Of a stretch of 64,000 nt of DNA, positions 22,550 through 31,714 are shown one piece after another. Numbering within the stretch: position 1 is the first letter of the stretch; each line of letters opens with the position of its first letter. Both the position numbers and the translations under genes were made by a program. The notes beneath the pieces were generated by a model. The model was given only the letters and a program-made list of their open reading frames with translations. It made no database searches and had not been told where the DNA came from. The stretch is from Phytophthora hibernalis (Eukaryota > Oomycota > Peronosporomycetes > Peronosporales > Peronosporaceae), in assembly GCA_012656075.1 (NCBI GenBank), contig JAAKBF010000035.1, forward strand, positions 62,001-126,000, in the 5' to 3' direction.

Positions 22550-23073
22550 ATGGTTTCCACCGCGTCCAAGATTGCAGCTCACTACGAGTGCGATGCCGCC
22601 GAAATCCCCAAAGTTTTGTGGCGAGTTCGCTACACTGGTCAGTCGTTGAAAGCGCGGGCCAAACCTTCGTTCAAGACCAAGGAGGAGTTCAAGACAGCGG
22701 TGGAGAGACACCTCAACTGGTCCAACCGGATGCCCACGCCCTTCGTTTCGCTGTTTGGTAGTCGAGACAATGCGGTGAAATGGGCTCGACGCCACTTGGA
22801 ACTCGGATACGACGACGTGTTCCTCCTGAAAGTCAACGCGTCCAAGCTGGGATCGGTGTTTCGAGTTCGGTATCTTGTGGAGAAGGCAGATATCCACACG
22901 GTGCTACCGGAGAAAATGTACAATGACGAGTTTTGGTGCTTCGCAAGATCTCCCGATGGAGCATCCTCCGAGAATCCTACTTGGATGACTACTTGAGCGA
23001 GGACAGCGAGTTGGGTCTTGATCGAAGCAGGAACGAGTCCGATGGACCAGAGGTCGATACCTTCAAAGGTTAG
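22550..23073 (+). CDS. DUF7587-like small protein, copy 1
   Basis: The frame from ATG 22550 runs to 22996. Key segments are VLWRVRYTG, FKTAVERHLNWSNR, TPFVSLFGSRDNAVKWARR and YNDEF. After the T-run at 22931-22934 the paralogue-like end (LVLRKIS, then an acidic Ser/Asp/Glu-rich tail) lies in the next frame and stops at 23071-23073, so one T is probably missing. No signal peptide or membrane segment is seen. The pattern YRV…HL.W…SPFxSxF…A..WA…DEYL matches what I know of the DUF7587 family, common in fungi and of unknown function. Two related copies follow at 23350 and 27514. The P450 lies divergently upstream. Confidence 0.6.
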
Positions 23074-23296
23074 AAGTGTGTATCGGTAGTGGTCGTGAAT
23101 ATAAAGGTATCCATAAGTTTGATGTTTAGAGACTGGGTTGCTGGTTCCTTGGAATGCTCTTGTAGCCATGAAACGAGTGAATAATTCACTGTCTTCCAGG
23201 AGCTTCCAGCGACGTCTTCGACTAAAGATTCTCGTGTGGGTGAAGGGTGACGCATGGACTTCAGGATGAATCACTGGCTTCACTAGAAGTATGATA

Positions 23297-23312
23297 TCAT
23301 TCCCCAACTTGC
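23297..23312 (+). promoter_or_regulatory. Inr plus flanking element of DUF7587-like copy 2
   Basis: TCATTCCCCAACTTGC lies 53 bases before the ATG at 23350, close to the oomycete core promoter consensus. Confidence 0.65.
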
Positions 23313-23349
23313 AAAGCTGAAGTGTCCATCAATCACTTTGGAATTCGCG

Positions 23350-23913
23350 ATGCAGTCTTCAACATCTAAGATCGTGGCTCAGTTCGAGTGCAGTGAACAT
23401 CAAGTGCCGGCGCTTCTCTATCGCGTTCGATACAGTGGCAATCAGTCGCTGAAAGCTCGCGCCAAACCTGCTTTCAAGAGCGAGGGCGACTTTAAGAAGG
23501 CAGTGGAACAGCATCTGACGTGGTGCAGTTGTGAACGAACACCCTTTGTGTCGCTTTTTGCAAACAAAGATCATGCTGTAAATTGGGCCAAGCGTCTTCT
23601 TGCGCACGGGTATCACGATGTGGTTCTTCTGGAAATCGCCGCGGCTCGACTCGGTTCCTTGTTTATTGTTCGAGACTTGGTGAATCGTCATGGAGTTCGC
23701 ACGACCCTATCGGAGCACATGTACGAGGACGAGTTCTTGGTTCTCCGCAAGATCTCGAGAAGGAGCATCCTCGACAAGACCGTCCTATCCCGGGACAGCG
23801 TCCCGGAGGAAGAGACCAGCTATCATTCGAGTGACAGTGACGCAACCATAGTGGACGACACGGAATTGTGTCGCAGCTTTTGCGTTTTGAGCGTCGATCA
23901 CGATGTGAACTAG
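23350..23913 (+). CDS. DUF7587-like small protein, copy 2 (intact)
   Basis: ATG 23350 was chosen because it follows the core promoter and matches the start of copy 1. The 187-residue product is uninterrupted. Motifs in order: SKIVAQFECSEHQVPALLYR (residues about 5-25), VRYSG, FKKAVEQHLTW (about 50-60), RTPFVSLFANKDHAVNWAKR (about 65-85), VVLLEIAAARLGSLFIVRDL (about 92-112), and MYEDEFLVLRKISRRSI (about 125-140), then an acidic Ser-rich tail. It lacks a signal peptide and membrane segments, so it is probably cytosolic or nuclear. It sits between copy 1 and a CRN head fragment. The YR, S (in FVSLF) and DE spacing resembles the R-S-E layout of ADP-ribosyltransferase folds; this is inference only. 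Confidence 0.65.
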   Translation: MQSSTSKIVAQFECSEHQVPALLYRVRYSGNQSLKARAKPAFKSEGDFKKAVEQHLTWCSCERTPFVSLFANKDHAVNWAKRLLAHGYHDVVLLEIAAARLGSLFIVRDLVNRHGVRTTLSEHMYEDEFLVLRKISRRSILDKTVLSRDSVPEEETSYHSSDSDATIVDDTELCRSFCVLSVDHDVN

Positions 23914-24089
23914 CAACCAGCGTTAAAAAGTCAATTAATACATTGAATTGCTTTGCCAACTAGATCGTGGTGGCTTCAAGCTTTAGTTCGCGTCACCACC
24001 AAGCCAAGTACGTTGCAGCTAGCTAGATACGCTCAATATGCTCCTACGACCGAAGTGAGAAGGTCATCGCCCAAATCCAAAAGTTCACT

Positions 24090-24456
24090 TCAGGCCCAGC
24101 TATCCAAGCAGACCCATGTGGCAGCTTCACCAGCACGTGAAGTGATCTGTGGATGGCTGGTACCAACGCGGTTCCGACTCCAGAATCACCCTCCAGGCCT
24201 TTGGTTTTAGACATTCGATTCTTGATGACAGCAGGCTCGTCGCCTGCCTCCAGCGCCTTCGCAATTTCGGAGCTGGACGCCAGCCACGCGTTGCACTCCC
24301 AAGTCAGGAAGAGCTGCAGTTTGTCGGCTTCAACTTGATCATGTCGGGTTTCTTGTCCTTGATCGCGTCTTTCAGGAGACCTATCGTCAGATTCTCATCA
24401 ATGACGATGGAAACGACGCTCCCGTCTCCGACGATAACACAGGTCAGCAGCACCAT
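24090..24456 (-). pseudogene. Crinkler (CRN) head fragment 2
   Basis: ATG 24456 starts MVLLTCVIVGDGSVVSIVI, followed by LLKDAIKDKKPDMIKL. A one-base loss near 24308 moves the frame to DKLQLFLTWE (a variant of the LFLAK motif), then AWLASSSEIAKALEAGDEPA and SLHVLVKLP. Similarity ends around 24130 with no effector body. CRN heads mediate delivery into host cells. This one lacks any C-terminal domain, so it is a relic or the N-terminal half of a recombined gene. Confidence 0.75.
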
Positions 24457-24617
24457 ACCGCAGAAGTATTTCTCTAGTCTCAAGCTTGAAAATTCCGGAA
24501 TGAACAAGAGTTTGAGTTGTCTAAGAAACTCATGGCGTCGGATTGACACAATTGTTTTGATGAATGAATATGACGCCTTGTTTATGGTCTCACTTAGCAG
24601 CTCTCTCGTAAACGAAT

Positions 24618-25667
24618 GGCGGAGGCGCTGTATCATCTCGGGGATTCGGTGACTTGGTCGCCCACGTCACCCCTAGAGGGCAGTTGGTGCTGATTCAGGA
24701 CTGCGTGGAGGCCAGTGGGGACTTTCTGGTGCACCACTTCACGTCGCTCTTTCTCAAGGCTTGTCACCGCGTGTGTTTCGTGGCGAGTGCCAATGGTCCG
24801 GACCATTATGCGGCGGTTGGACGCAAATTGGTGCGTTCATGAACTGCATCGAGATATTGTGGAGATTCTTGGATTTATGTTGTGGTGGTTGGTGATTTGT
24901 ATGCAGGGTGTGAACTTTGCAGCTTGTGAGAAGAAGAATCAGCTCCAGGTGCTGGACTGGACTGAGATGGGAGCTGAGAGTGACGAGGAAGCATGGACCA
25001 TGTTGTTCCACCAGCTGAAGAGCTTTGTAACTCAAGAACAAGAGGAGAATAGTGGGGTGTCCATTGTGCTGGATGATGTCAGTGCACTCAAATGGCGGTT
25101 TGGAGACGCTGCGGTGCTCGACTTTGTGCGATGCTGCAAGACCCTGACACACGAGAAGAATGTACGGGTCGTTTCTTTGTTTTCCCGAAGAAGTTGTGGA
25201 TGAAAACTGATAATTTGCTGGTGTGCTTTTGTAGGGAGCTGCGAATGTGGTGCTGTTGAGTCACGCGGACACGGATCTACCTACGTCGAGAGCTCTGGTG
25301 AGCTTGTGCTGTGTATTTCGAAGTACCTGATTGGCGCAATAATGGTTGTTCTCACGGTCTCTGGTTGTGGTCCTGCATTATAGAGCCCAGCACTTGCTGA
25401 CATGGCGACCATCGTCTTGGTGACGAAACCCCTGGCCACAGGCTACTCGAAGGACATTCACGGGACGGTACGAATGCATTTTGCAAACAGCGCATTCTCT
25501 GAAGTCTGTGAGTCTAACTTGTCTCTCGTCAGCTTTATGTCTATCAGCAAAATCAAGGCCTGGTAGGAAATTCCCTACATGAAGAACCGCCAGCGATCCC
25601 GTACAAAATTCTGGAGAGTACGATTAAGTGCTTCCACTCAGGCAGACAAGCTCTGCGATGGAACTGA
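24618..25667 (+). CDS. ELP6: Elongator complex protein 6 (ELP6)
   Basis: Five exons: up to 24830, 24907-25161, 25235-25297, 25384-25467 and 25533-25667. All introns are GT-AG and 65-86 nt long. Exons join in frame to about 238 codons from 24654, close to the family's ~260. Recognisable stretches are GQLVLIQDCVEASGDFLVHH, CFVASANGPDHYAAVGRKL, SIVLDDVSALKWRFG, VVLLSHADTDLP and LYVYQQNQGLV. ELP6 forms the Elp4-5-6 RecA-like ring of Elongator, needed for wobble-uridine modification of tRNA. The start is uncertain: an ATG at 24617-24619 (MAEALYHLGDS) is one frame away from the ELP6 frame, so a base is probably missing between 24640 and 24670. Confidence 0.85.
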
Positions 25668-25766
25668 GGCCGTGTGTTATGCGGAGCACAAATAGCGTGA
25701 CCCGAAGATAAGAACCATTTTGGGCTGTGTGAATTCCAAGCCACAATACAACACACTACCATCGCA

Positions 25767-27315
25767 ATGGCAAGTCAAGAGCTTCCAACGAAGTCACGAA
25801 ACGAGTACAAACAACTAGCACACATTGGTCGAGGGGCTTATGGAGATGTACGCGCGTTCAATTAATAATGTTTGCACGACTCGAAAACTTTAGCTTCTGA
25901 TCTCACTCTCTTTGGTTTCGGGTAGGTATTCCTCTACGAACATGCTGATACTGGAGAGCGCGTGTGCATGAAAGAGATCGACTTGACTTTCCACTCTCCT
26001 CATGAACGGTAAAATCATCCAACATCGCAAAACTTTGTGAATCACAGCTCGTTGATGATACTCATCGAATTTGTTACTCTATCAGAGCAAGATGCCTGAA
26101 TGAAGTAGATATTTTTCAGCATTTGCCTCAACACCCACATATTGTGGGGTTCCGCGACGCTTTTTGGGTCGAAACTGATGAAGCAGGCGCACAGATTCTT
26201 GTGCTGGTTCTCGAATACGCAGACGGGGGCGATCTCGAACAACACCTGCGCTCTCTTAGTGGTTCGCCAATACAAGAAGATGAAGCTCGCCGGATTTTTA
26301 AGCAGCTCGCACAAGCAGTCTACCATTTGCACAGCCATCGTGTGGTGCATCGAGATCTCAAGTGTGGCAATGTGTTTCTCTTTCGCCCTGGACGCGTCGT
26401 TCTGGGAGACTTTGGCACTTCAAAGCTGCTCCCACCTGGGACCGAGCTAGAGCTCGAAGCACAGGGTTTGACATCGACAGTGGTCGGATCTCCGCTTTAC
26501 ATGAGCCCAGAGCTACTTGAAGGTGATCCTCATGGTTTCGCTACTGACCTTTGGTCACTTGGCTGTGTCATGTACGAGCTGTTCTCGGGAGGAAAACCTG
26601 CCTTCGCTGCACCGTCGTATCCCGCCGTCGTATACAAAATTACGCAGGGGCAATACGACCTGCTCGACTCTGCTCTCGTGTCTTCTGAAGTGCAAAATCT
26701 GATAGCAAGCATGTTGTGCAAGGCACCTCAAGAGCGACCAACTATTGTGGAGATTCTCCAATCACCCTGGTTACAGAGAGAAGATGCCATGGAGCTTAGC
26801 CTGGTTGAATCGATCACAATGAACAGCGGAGTGAAAGATGACCGACCTGATACCGCGACGTCAGCTTTACAACAAAAGGAAAACATCACGGTGATCACGG
26901 TTGGACGCCCTCTGAGCACTCCTCCAATTCATATCGAAAGAGTTTACGTGAACAAACACACACAAGTCTCAACGTCAGACCGACCGATGCCACCGCCAGC
27001 TCCAGTTCACCGGGCAGTGAAATCTTCACTGCGCCAAAGAGATGTTCATTTACAGGGGCGAGCTGCTTCGCCTTTGATACAGGTGAACATCGAGCTCAAT
27101 CCATGTTACGTAGGTGATCTAACCTGTCTGCTGTATTTGCACTGCAGCTTGATATTCTGCCGCCACCCCCACCAATTCTTTCGTCAAGGAAAAACTTCTC
27201 ACCAACACCTTTCAAGCACTATCACCAGCAACACAGGATCCCAGTGCAGTCAAATTCACTTGAGCTTGAGGTTCGAGGCGTTCAAATCTCAAGGACAACT
27301 CGTCCCACGCGATAA
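25767..27315 (+). CDS. NEK-like serine/threonine protein kinase
   Basis: Four exons: 25767-25847, 25926-26008, 26086-27082 and 27148-27315. They join in frame to 442 residues. The kinase domain is complete: IGRGAYGDVFLYE (glycine loop), VCMKEID (Lys), EVDIFQHLPQHPHIVGF, HRDLKCGNVFLF, GDFGTSKLL, GSPLYMSPELLEG and DLWSLGCVMYEL. The layout matches NIMA-related kinases, which act at cilia, basal bodies and in mitosis. The C-terminal tail is low-complexity with a LDILPPPPPILSS stretch. Without splicing the last intron, the frame would run to 27403. It lies 99 bp after ELP6 on the same strand. Confidence 0.85.
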
Positions 27316-27463
27316 GGAAAGGTGGTGCATGTCGACCAGATCACTTCATCATGAATCATCGCTCCAGCTGCGGACAGTGCCACAAAGGAATCACTTTAGA
27401 TAGCTGGACACGTCGGTCTTGTCGATGTCAAAGGTCGGTAACTTCTCAAGTGAGACCATTACC

Positions 27464-27479
27464 TCATTCTTCAATTTGC
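27464..27479 (+). promoter_or_regulatory. Inr plus flanking element of DUF7587-like copy 3
   Basis: TCATTCTTCAATTTGC begins 50 bases before the ATG at 27514. Confidence 0.6.
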
Positions 27480-27513
27480 TTTCAACAAGAGCGCACCACC
27501 CACGCTTGACTTG

Positions 27514-27953
27514 ATGAGCTCGACTCGGTCCAACAATATATCCACTATCGTTGCTCGGTATGAGTGCCACAAAGATGACATACCATACACGTTGTATCGG
27601 GTTCGATACAGCAGTAGTATGTCACTCAAGGCCCGAGTTCCTTCCGTACCCCAAACGAGTTCAAGAGCGACGTGGCAAACCATCTCGACTGGAAGAACCG
27701 CGGAAACAGTCCTTTTGTTTCTTTGTTCGCGGATCGACGCCATGCTGTGAATTGGGCCAATCGTAAACGTGACCGTGAGGACGAGATCTACCTCACTGAA
27801 GTTGATGGTTCCAAGCTGGGTCGTGTCTTCCGAGTGAAGAATGTGGTGGAGACTAGAGGCGTTTGCACCAGTCTACCAGAAAATCTATACCACGACGAGT
27901 ACTTGGTGCTTGGTAGGATCCCCGAGAGGAGTATTGTCCGCGAGACGGTCTAG
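27514..27953 (+). pseudogene. DUF7587-like small protein, copy 3 (broken)
   Basis: Starts MSSTRSNNISTIVARYECH and TLYRVRYSSSMSLKAR. One shift near 27645 moves the frame to FKSDVANHLDWKNRGNSPFV, SLFADRRHAVNWANRKRD, KLGRVFRVKNVVETRG and LYHDEYLVLGRIPERSIV. A TAG at 27951-27953 then cuts off an acidic tail that stays open to about 28080 and resembles the tails of copies 1 and 2. The nonsense codon makes loss of function more credible than for copy 1. The same motifs as the other copies are conserved. Confidence 0.6.
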
Positions 27954-29236
27954 TCCCGACCACGCGCTGATTCGAGCGAAGACGACTACTACGACGAGTC
28001 CGGTGACGATCGATTGAGCGGGTACTTCGGTACTCTGAGAGTCTCTGATCATTGGCCCCCGAGAACTATTTATATTTCCCACTGCGTCAACAATCTGGAA
28101 ACTAACCATTACCGTTCCGTTTCATGCAGACAGAGCGGCTTTCAGTACACCTGCATTCAGCCAGGTATTCACCAAGAGAGGAGCTTTAGTCTTTGGTGGT
28201 CTCTGTTCTCCTTTACCTACAGCACCGCAGTTCCCAACAGCACTACATCACGCCATGACCAAGGTTTACGTCCGTCCTCGTCCACTGGCCACCTCCAAGC
28301 AAGGGGGTGAACTCACCGTCGACCAAAGCGGGGATATACTCGTAGTCAACGCAGGCAAACAGTTTTCTGGCTTTGCTGGGATTCTGTCGACGGAGAACAG
28401 CGAGGCCTACGCTCAAGCTATTAGTCCGATGGTGCCCGAAATGCTGAGTGGTTCTACCTCGTGTGCTGCTTCGCGTATGGTCACACGAACAGCGGCAAGA
28501 CTCACACCATCTTCGGATATGGCGCTGAGCTCGGAATGTGCCAACGTTTGGTCCAGGACCTGTTTGATCAGATTAATGGAGAATTGCTGGTTCAGGTTCG
28601 CTTCTTCGAGCTCTACAACGGTAAAGTGTTCGACCTGCTGAACAACCGCCAACCAGGATTTGTCCGTGAAGACGCAGGCGGAGTGATTCACGTTCGGAGT
28701 GAGACGACAATGGGACCGAATGGCGAAGTGCTGACTCAATCACTACAAGCGAAATACGAAGATTCTGCTTTAGGTGTTCTCGAAATCATCCGTCAAGGAA
28801 GAAGCCTCCGCGCCGAAGGAACATCGGAACTGCACCACCAAAGTAGCCGCTCTCACGCGGTGTTAGAGTTGGAGGTTGTCACTCCCGCACTAGCTGAAAC
28901 TCGACGAGAAGTTGCGTTGGCTCAGTCACGCGTGGTCCCTCTTGGAAAAGCTCGCGATGACTTGTACATCGCGATACAGTCTCAGATGTACACGGTCGTC
29001 GATGGAAAATACGCGGTGTCGGGGCTACAGCCTCCTCAAGAGGATCAAAACCGACTTGGAGTGCTGAACGCTCAAGTTGACGCTGCTGAAGCAGAAGTGG
29101 AGGCGGTGAAAGCGTGCGTTGACTCCGAGAAGGCAAACTGTCCTGGTGGGGTGTTTGTGCTAGTAGATCTCGCTGGTGCCGAGTACACAGGCGAAGGTTT
29201 GGTTCGCAATTCAAAAGAGCAGAAGGAGGCTCGAGA

Positions 29237-31186
29237 CAGGGATCGCAAAATAAAATGTTTTATTTTACGGACAATCGCTTGGCTGCATAATAGTAAGTGC
29301 AATACGACACAGCAAAATAATAAATATTTAGCAATAAAAGTAATATATTGCCAGGAGTGTTCGTTACCTCATCGTTCTTACTCACTCGATTCACTCGACA
29401 TGAGCGTACCTGCATTCCACATATCGCTGTTAGCACGAAAGAAGGTAAGCAACTCGAAGTTAACATCATCCAAACGACCTCGCTGAGGGGTCAGAATCAG
29501 CTTGGTCTGCGAGAACAAGCGCTCACAGGCGTTGCTTGTCGGCGGGATTTTCGTCAACAAGGCGTGGTAGGCAGTAGCAGACCTTCCTGCTCTGCGTGGG
29601 GCAGCGCCGTCCAGAACAATAGTCGTCGCGAAGTCCGGAGCTCGGTCCTTCTTGCGCTTCTCTCCGACGACAGGTAGAAGAGTGACGAACCTCGCTACAC
29701 TTTTAGCCTAAGGGGAGTACAGTTGACCACCTTGATTACGGCGTTCTCAAAAGTGGGCGGGTGCACGATTTTCGATACCGGATCAAGGTGGCTCTTCATT
29801 TCTGGGTATCGCTCCAGCAACGAAGTGAATAGGAGCCTGGTGTCCGCCATGGTAGTCGTTTCATCTTGTAGTTTTTGCAAACACTATCGAGAATGCGTAG
29901 ATCCGTATCCAAAGCTGCCAATTTGCGGTTAGCCGACGCAGAAGGGACACGATCCTCGACAGACTCCACCTTACGGATATCACTCCGGATACGAAGGTAC
30001 CGTGTGACCATCTCACGAGTTGACGACCAGCGTGTGGCATTTCTCTTGATCGGGCGCAAATCCGTGAACTTGGCCAGCTCAGCGCTGTTTTTGGGCTGTT
30101 GTAGCTGGATCATCAGCGTGTTGACCTGGTCGAGCTCCGTCTCATAGTGGCCCAGAAAGGCCTGCACTGCCAAATTGAGTCGGTGACTCGCGCAACTAAT
30201 CAACGGCACAGCCTGCCTCGTGGCAATCGAGCGATTGGTACTACAATTGTCGCCGACGACAAACAAAACCATAGGTATGGTCTTGTTGTAGAGGTCCAAA
30301 ACCCGCTTGAAATGGTCGATCTGGACGTCGGCCGTCTGCGAGCCGTCATCGAGCGGCGAAATCGAAACCAATCGCCGTCGGAGATAGCTTCCATGCATAT
30401 AGACGACAAAGATGGCGAGATAGTGCTTCGAACCAAGCGTCCATCCGTCGAAAACGATGCCGAACGCCTCACCCATCTCCACTTCAAGTACCTTGCCCAA
30501 CTTTCCTGCAACAAATTGCATTTTCAACTTGACAGCCTTGGACGTAGTAGGCGTCAGACGGGACATTGACCGCGTCAATGGGTCGTCAACCTCGCACAGA
30601 GGGTGATTACGCTCAATGACCCAGCGCATCCAGCGGTACAGGTGATTCACCGACTCTGGAACGAACCCAAACGACACGATGGACCCACTTTGAGCACGTA
30701 GGGATGTAGCCATCTCTGTCAGGTAGTCGGGGTGCTTGCTCGCCAGATGAGAGAGGAGGTTGATTAGCCAGTTGCTGGGGCCTGCTTGCGTCCGCCGTTG
30801 CAGATTTTGCACGTATAGCGGTAGTCAGGGCCCTCTTAAAAAAAAGGCGCAGATTTCGGCGCTTGTCGGCATCTTTGGGTGGGGAGGGAAGGAGCTTGTT
30901 CTGCTTGGGTTGGGGTTTAGCAAGTAAATTGCGAAGTGAGGTGGTAATACTAGGTACATGCGAGGCCGAAGTGGGTTATGAGAGTCTCCGCAACGGTTGG
31001 TTCGTGAGGACTCATAATTTTTGACTTAATTTTACTATGTATCCTTTAATTATGTCGTTTCTGGTAATGTATTAGGTATTATTGCCCAATTTTTCAATTG
31101 ATTTTAAAGAAGAAGGTGCAATAATTAATATTGAGCCCACTATTATACTTATTACTGCCCAAAAAGTTATTAAATTCCGATCCCTG
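29237..31186 (-). mobile_element. hAT transposon inserted in the kinesin exon
   Basis: The ends are CAGGGATCG at 29237 and CGATCCCTG ending at 31186, a short inverted repeat typical of hAT elements. The 8-bp duplication GCTCGAGA lies at 29229-29236 and 31187-31194. Length is 1950 bp. A transposase gene runs on the minus strand inside. Confidence 0.95.
29378..30880 (-). CDS. hAT transposase of the kinesin-inserted element
   Basis: A BED-type start (TCKICNGG, then NWLINLLSHLASKHPDYL) leads into the 339-residue main frame, 30812-29796. It holds the catalytic region FGIVFDGWTLGSKHYLAI, VVGDNCSTNRS and SCASHRLNLAVQ, then LRPIKRNATRWSST. The continuation (MADTRLLFTSLLERYPEM) and the C-terminal dimerisation region (PPTSNACERLFSQTKLI, NFELLTFFRANSDMW) are in other frames. 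One-base shifts at the BED finger, near 29870 and near 29690 separate them. Given the perfect target duplication, the element is young and these shifts may be assembly errors. Confidence 0.85.
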
Positions 31187-31714
31187 GCTCGAGAGATCAA
31201 TTCAAGTCTACTCGCCCTCAAAGAGTGCATTCGAGTGCAAAAAAGCACGCCAAGGATCAGGAGGTCACATTCCGTACCGAAACGCAAAGCTCACGATGCT
31301 GCTGAAATGCTACCTGGACGCTGAAAACGCGTCCTCAACCATCATGATCACCAATGTTTCATCAGCTGCAACTCATCTACGCAAAGCTCTAGACTCGATC
31401 AGCTACGCTACGTTGGTCGCATCGGCATTCAAGACTGCGAAGAACGAGAGAGGCAGCATTCACAAACGCATTCGATGCACAGACACTGGCAACAAACATT
31501 GAGTGTTCGCTCACCTGAAATGAATCGTGAGCATGACGTTGTATTCAAACCACATAAAGGCACACGTACCTTTTTCTGGTGCCCAGTGACTGACTAACTC
31601 CAGCGGCAACACGAAATCGCTTCTCAAAATCTCTATTCTATCAAGCGTTTTCATTCTCGACAGGTATGTGTGTAGCTTTCAGTCGGCATGCCCATATCTT
31701 AGGAATTTGGACTT

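Larger units (their letters stand above)
28255..31502 (+). pseudogene. Kinesin-like motor gene split by a hAT element
   Basis: The first half, 28255-29236, starts MTKVYVRPRPLATSKQGG. It changes frame near 28460, then has the P-loop AYGHTNSGKTHTIFG, FFELYNGKVFDLL, switch I SSRSHAVLELEV and switch II VFVLVDLAGAE, ending at SKEQKEAR. The second half starts at 31187 with EINSSLLALKECIR and, after two one-base shifts, HIPYRNAKLTMLLKCYLDA, ending at a TGA at 31502. Removing 29237-31186 and one copy of the 8-bp repeat restores KEAR-EINSSLLALKE exactly, so the insertion hit a coding exon of the motor domain. Kinesins move along microtubules. Confidence 0.9.

Noticed and set aside
22639..23307. 222-residue minus-strand frame
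   Set aside because: It overlaps DUF7587-like copy 1, whose plus-strand frame is conserved in two paralogues.
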